In this document: one piece after another, positions 32,946 to 44,100 of the stretch
Position numbering within the stretch: position 1 is the first letter of the stretch
How the letters are laid out: each line of letters starts with the position of its first letter
Program-made: the position numbers and the translations under genes
DNA from: Holothuria scabra
Taxonomy: Eukaryota > Echinodermata > Holothuroidea > Aspidochirotida > Holothuriidae
NCBI GenBank assembly: GCA_037179385.1
Contig: CM074195.1
Coordinates: 12,065,887 to 12,129,886 of the forward strand
Direction of reading: 5' to 3'
Length of the DNA: 64,000 bases
Notes under the pieces: model-generated
Told to the model about the DNA's origin: nothing
What the model saw: only the letters and a program-made list of their open reading frames with translations
The model's database searches: none

Positions 32946-35900
32946 AAAATCGTCCCTCTTAAAAGGTATCGGCTTAAAGAGTTTCTTCCAAATTACTAAG
33001 GACACCCCCCCCCCCCATTTCTTCCTAGTTGCCCTAGAGGCTGGCTGGAGCCGAATATACATGGACCGACCTTGAATAATGGCCGTCCGACCAATTTTAA
33101 CAAGGAAGAATGACGAGAATCCCAAGGGTTGCAGATAACAGGGGCTAAATATTTTTTCAGGATTTTACAAAGCGTTTGGCCTTTTAACAAGCAGTCGGGT
33201 TCACTAAAAATGAAACTAAGAAGTTAGTCAAATGTGCCGGCGAAAATAAAGCAAAATTACACAAGAAACAATTGTAGCAACAGACTAGTATGGCATTGAA
33301 TTGAGGCCGATCAGTAGAGACAAATATGGCGGGATTTTGTAACCTAAAACAGCAATTCACGATTTTGAAAACACAAGAACTGCATCATTACAAAAAGAAA
33401 AAAAATCAAATTAACAAGTAAATTGAAACCAAGCATTAGTTTTGTAGGGCAGCATGTAAAATGGAAGATACAACAAGATTGTTCGACTCCACGTAACGAG
33501 CCTGAGATTGAAGTTTGCGTGTGTTGTGGTTTTGCAAATCAGCTTAAGTTTTAGGCAATATCACGGTACAGCAGGCCTACGTCACACTACAGTTTAAGTA
33601 AAATAACGGTCATTAATAAAGAAATATTTTCCAGGAAGCCTGATGGATTTTTGAACGGCTGGCTTCTGTTTTGTAGCATCGCCGCTTTCTTCATTTTTTA
33701 ATTTGAATTTTGACGGCGGCAACATTTGAAACCATGAAAGAACCTTAGGAGGAGATGTTTAACAACATCGGGATCGCTGAACTTCGTTGTAGGCTTGTCC
33801 CAGTTCATTGCTACGAAAACACAACTTGGCCGACTGAACATACACAATTGACTCTTGCAATATTCCGCGCAGTGTAGCTAAAGAATATGCGAGTGCCGAT
33901 AATGTTTAAGCAGGATTTGGTTACATATTTAGCGACGGCTGTTCTGATGTGAATGTCCAAATGCATCGTACGTAACGAAGCCTACATTCAATCCATTAGT
34001 TACGTGCAAAGGTATTGAATTGGGGAGACTTAATGTAAACAGGCTCATAGTCTCAAGTCGAAATTCACACATAAAACGTGGCGAATAATATGTAAAGTTT
34101 AACGGAGATGAAAGCACAGTTGGCAAGGCCCCGCAAACCACAATGCAATCCAGTACAACTAGTTACGTGACCGCGTCAACGCTCAAGCTGAAATGACGCC
34201 ATTTCGCGTAACAGGATTTGCAACTTTGGGAGACCGTTGTTCTGTCTAAACGGTGCCGCGATCGGCAGAAAATACGGGTTTTCGGCAGTAAAAACTATCG
34301 GTACTGTTTTTTAACATGAAAGATAATGGCATGAAACACCGTCTCCAGTCAAATAACCAGGGAGCCTACAGTTGTTTACAACAACTCCCAGTTTTTTTTT
34401 TTTTTTACGTACGAGGAATTTGTTATGTAGCGAAGTGAATACACCGCACGTACGGCAACTGTGTTGTCTTTTGATCGGAAGTACACATCGACCTGTCCTG
34501 CCCACAAGAAACTGAAACGCTAACACAACGATCGCCTGATACTTTTTCTCAGCTGTTTTCACATTAAAGTCACGCTCTTTTATAAAACGACTGTTTTATT
34601 TTTATGAAGACCTTATCCACGATTTTGCGCGATTTTGTTTGTTGAAAAACTGACCGCAAAAACCGTGAACAATTCTAGCAATTTAGCACAGAACTTCGCG
34701 TTCAAATTTTTGCACGATTTTCGACATCGCGCAAAATCGCGGAAATTCAAATAACTTCATTAAAAATCGCGCAAATTCGCGGAAATTTGATTCTTCGAAA
34801 TTGCGCGGGAGTTAAACGATCACAGTACTGTAGCCCCGTATATTTTTAGCAGTTCTCGTCCAAAAATTCTGTCTTGTTTAAAAAGAATCTGCAGCTGAAA
34901 TGCACATAAGTCCGATCCCCAAAAAATCCACGTACGCTTAGATTTGCGATGCCGTTTCTAGGTGAATTAAGCACCGGGCTCGCTCGGCTTCGCTAGCCAG
35001 CATTACAAGCGCGATCGTCGTAACACAAACTCAACGTGAAAATTTGTCTCGAGACCGAGTATTTTCACACGCTAAATCACATAGGCGAAGGCACGAGTTG
35101 TGATTGGCTGCCTAGAATCAATGCAATTGAACCAATCACGAAGCAGGGGCCAATTTGAATTTTGCAATGGATCTTTTGCATATGATGTCACCGAGCAAAA
35201 TATTATGCCTTGTTTGGCGGTAAAAACGGACACGCATGTAAGTCTAGTGCATGTGTGGGCCAAGAAGTTTGCTGCAAGAGACCATGTGCATTACTGTTTT
35301 CGTTTGCAATGATGTCCTGTGACAACATTGCTTAAGTCCTACCGTAAATAACATTACGGAAGGAATGCTGGGAATGCCTTAATTTATGCAAGGTAATAAC
35401 CACCGAACTTCACAAGATTCTAGGTGCTATGTGTACAAAATGTACAAAGATATGTATGCAAAGCTTGGGGATTTGAAAAAACGGCGAAACACTGCAGCTA
35501 GATATTCTGTACTATGTGTTTTGTGCAGAACAGTTTGTACAGCAACTTACGCGGCGCTTTCTGCGAGACAGCAAGGAATACACCTTGAATGCACTTCTAA
35601 ATCGAATTCCAAGGAATACTACCAGGTTATAGCGGAAAACATCAAACGATCATTCCCATGGCAGGGGTAAAATTTTTACGTTTGTGATTATCAATGCATC
35701 CCGTTTTGGCAGGAAGATAAAGGATTGAGTATTTACGGGAATTTTAACGAAATCAAGAGCAAGTTTCAAGAATATTTAGCCCCTTTTCTCAGTTTGCAAT
35801 AATCGGTGGTAGTGATCGGTTGAATGGCAGAATTTTACCGATGCTGATTATTTACCGATAATGGAATAATTGGCCCGATGCCGATTACTTAACAGATGAT

Positions 35901-36814
35901 CGGTCGAACACTAACTTACACGTGTTAATAACAACTTTTAATATTTAATTTCAAATCCAAGTAAAAACCAACAATGAAATTTGTTGATAGACCTAAAACT
36001 TTTTCAGAATTCTCGTTGAAAAGAATGAATTGAAAGATCTTTTTGTACACATCAAGTATCGTCAGAGACTTCTATTATTTTTACGTATAAGTAGTCCGTG
36101 TGCCTATAGGTAGGCTTACGCTGAGTGTGTGAACATTTGTTCACAGCACTGAATAACATATACCTGTACGTAAATACGTATTAGTAGATCAAAGTCTACA
36201 GTGAGAAGGTTGCGTGGAAAGACGTCAACATGGCATTGACGGGTGTCGTATTGAATAGTAAAAGACATCGATAAAGTTTGAAACTTTAAGGAAAAGTTGA
36301 TGGAATCTTCATTTGACAAAATTGCCACTGATATCACATTTTATTCCATTACTTTCCGCCCCCAAAAGATGTTTTCTGCTAAAAGTGAAAGGGGCTGAAA
36401 ACACCGTTTTTGAGGGGCGGAAAGTAGCGAGGGCGGAAACTAACTGTAACCGCCTACATCACATCTCCTTTCTTTCTTCAAAACCAATAATAGCCTACAT
36501 GAACACAATTTTACTGTTTTGCAATTGTGTGTTAAATACTTTGGACAACCAAATTTTCTTGTGGACAACTAAAATTAGGCCTAGGCTAGCCTAGTGTTGG
36601 CTAAATTTGGTTGCCCGAAGGACAACCATTAATTTTTCTGAAAAACGAGGCCTGCTGAGGCTGAAGTTTCTAATTCAAGCGTATTTAAATTTAGACCTAG
36701 GCCTGCCACACTTTTCTGACCAAATTTGTATGTGTTGAGACTTTCTGACATTGAATATGCCAAGGCATTACTCTTTGCTGAATTTTTTCTCAGCCCTGGT
36801 CATATCGCTGTAGT

Positions 36815-37965
36815 GTACACCCTTGAGGGCTTTGCTCAACATTATTCATGATTTCATACCTCAAACTTGCATTGACCTATTCAAATTTCTCAAGAACATT
36901 CTCAACCTTTTGAAATGAAATAAGGCCAAGTAAAAAAAAAATCAGTTGATGGTCTCCGCTCGCATCCTTTTTTGCAGCCGCATCAATTTTTGTTTTATTT
37001 TTTATTTCTGAAAATTTATCCTGTAGTGTTACATTTTTATCGGAAATTTGAAATAAAAAACTCGCCGAATGAAATGTATCAGATTCTGTGAAATTTCGTA
37101 CTGTACAAGCAAAGTATCAACCTGGATCGTTACTATCGTTGCAAGTTTGTCATGCCCACCGTACCTTGGCACGTATGTAGACTGCAGTACACCCATGCTA
37201 GTATAATGGTTGGTTCAAAGTTCAAACAGGTCCTAAATTCGAACACCTAATGAAAATAATTTATATATCAGTTATAAGACAGTATTTTCTTCTAATACTT
37301 AAAACACCATTAAGAAATAATTATGATTCCACATGGTATGGTAGAACTGACAATTATTTTGCATCAATCAGTGAATAAATATTCAATTTAAATGAGGTGT
37401 TCGAATTAAGAACCTGTTCGAACTTAGAACCAACCACTATACCTACAGAGCCAGTCACACACACACGTACTGTACATCTACATATAACTGAAGGCATGCA
37501 TACGTGCACTTATTTTTTTTCTGCATTACAGAGAAGCATACAAAATATTGCACTAACTGTGTTGCAGAAAAAAATATGTGGTGACTACACTTCACAATGC
37601 CAATGGAATGCGACAATACTGAAGTCTCAATGCATTACGGCGCTACATTTCACGGAAACAGGAGACCATTTTGAATTAAAAATAAAAAATAAAAACAACT
37701 CGCATGCTCGATTCTTCTGGAAATTCCGGACGATCAACTGATTTTTTTTTTTACTTGGCCTAACACAATCATTGCTTTGTTCAAAACAAAAAACCTCACA
37801 TCTTATGCAAAAAATCTTCTCATCCAATTCAGTTATTTGGCTAACACTAATCATGAGCTCTTGTCTCAGATTTATTGGATGGTCATTATTGAGCGCAGAA
37901 CTATCCAATGGAAGAACTGGATTCGTGCAGGGTAATTCCTATGATGTAATATGAAGTCATGAACT
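36815..37965. mobile_element. Decayed second copy of the foldback element, interrupted
   Basis: Outside the insertion at 36924-37760 the sequence follows the foldback left arm (TTCATGATTTCATACCTCAA, TTCTCAAGAACATTCTCAAC, AACAAAAAACCTCACATC, AAATCTTCTCATCCAATTCA). It then jumps to the right-arm sense (GGAAGAACTGGATTCGTGCA, GATGTAATATGAAGTCATGA). The satellite core is missing, as in an internal deletion. It ends about 60 bp before the first ARMC9 exon. Confidence 0.65.
36924..37760. mobile_element. 837-bp TIR element with TAA target duplication (PIF/Harbinger-like)
   Basis: The ends GGCCAAGTAAAAAAAAAATC (left) and the reverse complement of the right end are identical and both continue AGTTGAT; the flanks are TAA at 36921-36923 and 37761-37763. 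Removing the element and one TAA restores the foldback-arm sequence, so the insertion is directly supported by the paralogous copy near 23920. A 3-bp TWA duplication fits PIF/Harbinger. No transposase ORF is present. Confidence 0.8.
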
Positions 37966-38027
37966 CTGATCAGACCAGATACACCTAAACTTACTTTACA
38001 ATTTGCTATTTTATTTTTCTTTTTCAG

Positions 38028-38135
38028 ATTTTCCTCGTTATCCAAGAGGCATAGGAAGTGAATATGGGCTCAAAGAGGGGTACCCCAAACACACTTGGAG
38101 GTTTTGAAAGTGAACTGAACAGCATTGTAAAAGAG
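38028..38135 (+). CDS. ARMC9: ARMC9 exon with start codon (CDS from 38064)
   Basis: A strong pyrimidine tract and CAG (38005-38027) suggest that 38028 is an acceptor, so a non-coding exon probably lies upstream. ATG at 38064 opens [20 protein letters not shown] then IVKE, with donor GAG|GTAAGT. The in-frame stop TGA just upstream (38061) supports this start. Confidence 0.85.
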
Positions 38136-41100
38136 GTAAGTTGAAAAGTTGTAGAAAGCTGGAAAAAGTTGTAGAAAGCTGGAAAAGCCTTTTGCAAGGC
38201 TTGACATTAGGAAGTTTAGTTTTTCCCATAGAGACATCAATGAGTGGAATTGTCTGCCAGACTGGGTAGTTAACTCCCTGTCGGTACACTGCTTTAAAGT
38301 TAACATTGACAAGTTCTTCTTGTTTAGGTTTGGTGGTTTGACTTTTGAATAGGGTTTGGACATCAGGGCATCTTTTGGGGCTTGACCCTCCTTTGCCCTT
38401 CAACCTGTATGTTATGTTTAAAAAGTTTGTGTTGGTCAAAAAGATTTTAATATTTGTAACAATTCTTCGCCTGTACATACTGTAAATGTAGCATGTGTTC
38501 AGATGTTGCCTTGCTTTGGTATTAAAATAAAAAAAAAACATTAAAGGTGGTATGACATGTCTCAGCAAAATGCCCTGACTTCTCTTGGCAGTTGGGAATA
38601 ACCTGTTGAAATTATTTCTATATCTCAGAATATGCCTTTTCAAACTTTGAATGTTCTGAAGCAGCTTGTGCAAAAATAATGAAGTGGAGTGTTGCACAGT
38701 GTTGACACTTCTTTTGTTAGTCCTATTATTTTCTCTTAATTACTCATCAGGTAGTTTATGGTTTGGTTATTGATTCCTTGCCGTAGGCAGGCAAGGAATC
38801 TATGCGATGGTGATGTTGTGTGTGTGTGTGTGTGTGTATGTGTGTGTGTGTGTTTGTTACACTTGCTTGTAAACACGATATCTTAAGATAGGAATGTCCG
38901 ACACTTTTCATATTTGGTATATAGATTTATCATGTTGAGAGGAAGAACCCTATTGTTTTTGGTAGAGGTCAAAGGTCATTTGAGGTCACCAGCGGTAAAA
39001 TTGCGACAATTTCAAAAATAGCTTGTAAACACGATATCTTCAGATAGGAGTGACTGACACTTTTCATACTTGGTATATAGATTTGTCATGTTGAGAAGAA
39101 GAACCCTATTGTTTTTGGTAGAGGTCAAAGGTCATTTGAGGTCACCAGCGGTAAAATTGCGAAAACGCCGAAAATGGCTTGTAAACACGATATCTTCAGA
39201 TAGGATTGCCCGACAATTTTCATACTTGGTATATAGATTTGTCATGTTGAGAGGAAGAACCCTATTGTTTTTGGTAGAGGTCAAAGGTCATTTGAGGTCA
39301 CCAGCGGTAAAATTGTGAAAACACTGAAAATGGCTTGTAAACATGATATCTTCAGTTAGGAGAGACCAACACTCTTCATATTTGGTATATAGATTTGTCA
39401 TGTTGAGAAGAAGAACCCTATTGTTTTTGGTAGAGGTCAAAGGTCATTTGAGGTCACCAGCGGTAAAATTGCGAAAACGCTGAAAAATGGCTTGTAAACA
39501 CGATATCTTCAGATAGGATTGCCCGACAATTTTCATACTTGGTATATAGATTTGTCATGTTGAGAGGAAGAACCCTATTGTTTTTGGTAGAGGTCAAAGG
39601 TCATTTGAGGTCACCAGGGGTAAAATTGCGAAAATGCCGAAAATGGCTTGTAAACACGATATCTTCAGATAGGATTGCCTGACAACTTTCATACTTGGTA
39701 TATAGATTTGTCATGTTGAGGGGAAGAACCCTATCGTTTGTGGTAGAGGTCAAAGGTCATTTGAGGTCACCAGCGGTAAAATTGCGAAAACGCTGAAAAT
39801 GGCTTGTAAACACGATATCTTCAGATAGGATTGCCCGACAATTTTCATACTTGGTATATAGATTTGTCATGTTGAGAGGAAGAACCCTATTGTTTTTGGT
39901 AGAGGTCAAAGGTCATTTGAGGTCACCAGGGGTAAAATTGCGAAAATGCCGAAAATGGCTTGTAAACACGATATCTTCAGATAGGATTGCCTGACAACTT
40001 TCATACTTGGTATATAGATTTGTCATGTTGAGGGGAAGAACCCTATCGTTTGTGGTAGAGGTCAAAGGTCATTTGAGGTCATCAGCGGTAAAATTGCGAA
40101 AACACTGAAAATGGCTTGTAAACACGATATCTTCAAAAAGGAGTGACAGATACTCTTCATATTTGGTATATAGATTTGTCTTGTCGAGAGAAAGAAGCCT
40201 ATTGCTTTTGGTAGAATTCAAAGTTCATTTGAGGTCACCAGCGGTAAAATTGGGAAAATCCAGAAAATGGCTTTTAAACATGATTTCTTCAGATAGGAGT
40301 GACCGACACTTCTCATGCTTGGTATATAGGTTTGTCATGTTGAGAGGAAGAAGTATATTGTTTTTGGCTGAGGTCAAAGGTCATTTGAGGTCATCAGCGG
40401 TAAAAATGTGAAAACACTGAAAATATTTTGTGAACATGATATCTTCAGATAGGATTGCCGGACAATTTTCATACTTGGTGTATAGATTTTTCATGTTGAG
40501 AGAAAGAAGCCTATTGCTTTCGGTAGAGGTCAAAGGTCATTTGAGGTCACCAGCGGTAAAATTGCCAAAACTTCGAAAATGGCTTGTAAACACAATATCT
40601 CCAGATAAGAGTAACAGATACTTTTCATATTTGGTATATAGATTTGTCATGTTGAGAGAAAGAAGCCTATTGTTTTTGGTAGAGGTCAAAGGTCATTTGA
40701 GGTCACCAGGGGTAAAATTGCGAAAATCCTGTGCCTAAAATGTAAAGAAAAATCTATCAAGCACTGTCAATTTGAAAGCAGGTAAGGTATTTGATGGCAA
40801 GGAATCACTAAGCCTTTTGGCTTTCTGGTTGATATTGGTGATTTTCAAGAACACTATTTTAACTTCCAAAATAAAACCATCAGGACAAACTAATGTTACA
40901 ACTGTCCTTGAAATGAAGATTGCAAAAGCAAAGGATAACAGTAGAAATATATGGCATGTGGCAAATCCTCGTCATGACAATCCAAAGATTGGCATATTCA
41001 GCTCATATTTTTATTTATTCAGTGCAAACCAGAAATTGCCCTGTGAAATGGTCATTTTGTTTATATATTGCAAGTTATGGGAGTTGCTGCTATTTTGTTG

Positions 41101-44100
41101 GTGTTTGGTGCTGTCAACTGTACAAAGAATACCCAATTTTGTCATTTTCATTGTCACACGACCTTTTAAGAAGATATTTATTTTTTCATATTTGGTATAT
41201 AGATTTGTCATGTTGAGAGAAAGAAGCCTATTGTTTTTGGTAGAGGTCAAAGGTCATTTGAGGTCACCAGGGGTAAAATTGCGAAAATCCTGTGCCTAAA
41301 ATGTAAAGAAAAATCTATCAAGCACTGTCAATTTGAAAGCAGGTAAGGTATTTGATGGCAAGGAATCACTAAGCCTTTTGGCTTTCTGGTTGATATTGGT
41401 GATTTTCAAGAACACTATTTTAACTTCCAAAATAGAGCCATCAGGACAAACTAATGTTACAACTGTCCTTGAAATGAAGATTGCAAAAGCAAAGGATAAC
41501 AGTAGAAATATATGGCATGTGGCAAATCCTCGTCATGACAATCCAAAGATTGGCATATTCAGCTCATATTTTTATTTATTCAGTGCAAACCAGAAATTGC
41601 CCTGTGAAATGGTCATTTTGTTTATATATTGTAAGTTATGGGAGTTGCTGCTATTTTGTTGGTGTTTGGTGCTGTCAACTGTACAAAGAATACCCAATTT
41701 TGTCATTTTCATTGTCACACGACCTTTTAAGAAGAAACTTTTTCACTTACTCTTTGGTATTTTGAAAATAAAAGAAGATTTATCAAAGATGGGAAACTGT
41801 TTAAGTTAATACCTTAATGATATGAATTTTTTTTCTTTATCGCAGTATCTTGAATTCTGTGGCTATAATAGAACATCAACTGCCTTTGAGACTGAAGCTA
41901 GAGAAAATGGAAAGTCATTAGCCTTACTCCCTTCAAAATCTTGGGATAAAAACAAAGCAGATCTTCAGGTAATTGTTTTGTTTGTGCATCGGAAAAAGAA
42001 AATTTCTTTTGATGGTAATAATTCAGGATTTCAAGAGAAGGTTTTCAGGATGTTTACTTACTGGTAACTTTTTTCTCTTTCAGCTGGGAACATTTTCCAC
42101 ATTAAATGTGACGCTTCACATTGTAGTGCACATCATTTTTTCATGTTGCTTAACTTTATAAAATGCCTTTATTTCCCAGGAGTTGAGTAACATTTCCTAG
42201 AAGGGAGTAAAATTTCCGACAATTCTCCCTATAGTTTTTTTCATACATGTACAACAAGGGAAATTTCCCACAAATTGCCAAAATTTCCCTCCAGATGTGC
42301 TAATTTGATGGAAAGGAGCCTTCCAGCTTCCCAACTCTTTCCACCCATGAACATATAAAAATAATGTACATGTATACTAGATGTTAAAGTAAGGCCTTTG
42401 ATGCACCCTTCCTCTTATGACTTTCTACAGTCTTCCATTTGAAGTTCAGTCACTGATACATTTCAAGTTGTACAAGTTTCAGCATGTTAGTGGTAGAAAG
42501 GGTAATGGAATTTACGTCCAACCACGCCCATTCTTTTACCTTAAATGAATATAGGTATAGATTGAAAAAAATTGTGGGGATATTTCAAGTGGTTAGATGG
42601 GATATTTACATAAAAGACAGAGGTTGTCTTGTTGCTGTCTGAATGTTGTATAACTGTCCTGACCCTGTCATTGGTACTATTGTTGTGTAAAGCTTGGTGT
42701 GTCATGAAATAGTGCCCAGCCCTCTATGTAGCTGAAGAATGTTGGAAAAGTGATATATTTTGGTCATTGTCTTCTAAGAGGGAATATAAATGTTTGAAAT
42801 TTTGATTTTTTTTTCATCAAATGATTACAACAATTGTTATTCACAGAGTGATTTGCTGACCTTCTTCAAAGTTGGGAATCGTAAAGAATTCTTTAAACTG
42901 TGGGAGGAGCATGTCCCTAGTGGAATTCGAACGAGTGATCCAATCTGCAAGAAGTTGGAATTTTATCTCAACATATATTTTGCAATATTTCCAATAAAAT
43001 ACCAATTAACTACAGGCAAGAAGGTAAGTAAACAAGATGACTCTGTGTTTTGTCATTTTTAGACAAAAAGATTTGGCTAAATTTGTTTTTCATTTTTGAG
43101 TTTGATTTAATAAACAAGGTGGTGGATATCATTTTCTTCTCTATTAGTGGTTACATTTCTCTGAGGGTCTGCTTACCTCCTTTTTGTGTGTATTAGTGTG
43201 CTATGTGTTGCAGCCCCGTTTTGCTACTTGTATCTCAGGAGTGCATACTCAAAGCCCTGAAGGGTTTTCTGTGTACTTTCTTTCACTGCATGTTATTTCA
43301 ATTGCCTACCATTCTTGTTATGTTTGTCAGGTGACTCAGGCCTTGAGTTTTAGATTTTCCAAGTGTAGTACAAATCATTTTCCTCAAGAAATTACAGAGT
43401 GTGGTAGGCCTGCTATTTTAAAATACTTCAATAAATTTATTGGCTGACATTCTAGGAGTACAAAAATCACACTCCTTTCAGTGATGTCAGGCATGTGATG
43501 GTGTGCAATCGCACTCCCACATCTCAAAATTCAAGGCCTGGTGCGTACTTATATTTGGCCTAGTTTGCATGTATGTTTACATGAGGTGATACTGTAAAAC
43601 AAATAAAATAAAATAAAGGGGAGTAAACCCTTGCATCATGCATTTCCTCGTCATACATGATCTTTGATGTAGACTGAATTCAATGTTGTTTAGTGACTGT
43701 CTTTTTGGACTTTGTAATTTACATATCCAGTAATTATTTTATAGCATACTTGATAATTTACATAACCAGCAATTAATTTCATAGCATGCTTGGATAATGT
43801 GCCACATTATTATTATTATTATTATTATTATTTCATATAATGATGATCATACTTGACACATGGTAAGGGTTCATGCTCATTAAATTCTTTATTTTTCCGA
43901 AAGAAGATATGTAATCAATTCTGTGGTATTGCTGTGTCATGTAAAACTCTGGGAGTTTATCAAAAACATGCATGCACTTTTTCAATCAGAGTGCTTGCTT
44001 TCTTTTGGTCTTACATCAAATATTTCTGGATGACAAAAAAGCTTTTGATACCACTTCATGTCTCCAAAGTCAATTACTAAACCATGGAATCCAGTAACAA

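Larger units (their letters stand above)
27251..34830. mobile_element. Fourth-level element with Tc1/mariner-like ends, 7.6 kb
   Basis: The left end TA-CAGTACTGTGATCGTTTA and the right end reading inward CAGTACTGTGATCGTTTAAC are identical over about 25 bp (through ACTCCCG) and flanked by TA. CAGT ends with a TA target fit Tc1/mariner. AT-rich subterminal words such as GCGCAAAATCGCGG recur near the right end. No DDE transposase frame was recognised on either strand; the interior is unclassified. Confidence 0.65.
26701..35913. mobile_element. Third-level hAT-like element, 9.2 kb, TSD ACTTACAC
   Basis: It has exact 8-bp duplications ACTTACAC at 26693-26700 and 35914-35921. The ends TAGTGTTCGACCGATTAT and TAGTGTTCGACCGATCAT (right end reverse-complemented) are near-perfect TIRs, followed inside by repeated CCGATTA/TAATCGG words, as in subterminal transposase-binding repeats. 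The 8-bp duplication and TIR fit hAT. No ORF resembling a hAT transposase (BED finger or dimerisation domain) was found, so it appears non-autonomous. Confidence 0.85.
26609..36451. mobile_element. Second-level element (GTTAGTTTCCRCCC ends)
   Basis: It is flanked by GCCTACAT at 26601-26608 and 36452-36459. Near the ends, GTTAGTTTCCACCC on the left mirrors GGGCGGAAACTAAC on the right. CTTTCCGCCC words recur in both parts (for example 26651 and 36353). Without the nested hAT element it would be about 620 bp. The outermost 7-8 bases of the two ends differ, so confidence is moderate. Confidence 0.55.
26393..36654. mobile_element. Outer element of transposon nest (GGGCTCGATTTTC family)
   Basis: The left part (26393-26608) starts GGGGCTCAATTTTCGTGGTT and contains GGACAACCATTTTTCTCTCA. 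The right part (36452-36654) contains GGACAACCAAATTTTCTTGT and ends TTTTTCTGAAAAACGAGGCC. Joined, they match the uninterrupted elements at 53440-53831 and 60572-60939, so everything between is a later insertion. No clean duplication was seen at its own ends. Confidence 0.7.

Noticed and set aside
27343..35670. Several short ORFs (60-111 codons) within the nested elements as candidate genes.
   Set aside because: None shows a recognisable domain, a start context or splice structure. Some overlap degenerate tandem repeats.
39070..41299. Plus-strand open frames with repeated VYRFVMLR...[11 protein letters not shown] units.
   Set aside because: The satellite unit is 156 bp (52 codons), so open frames persist by chance. 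The frames break repeatedly, and the sequence lies in an ARMC9 intron within a repetitive element.
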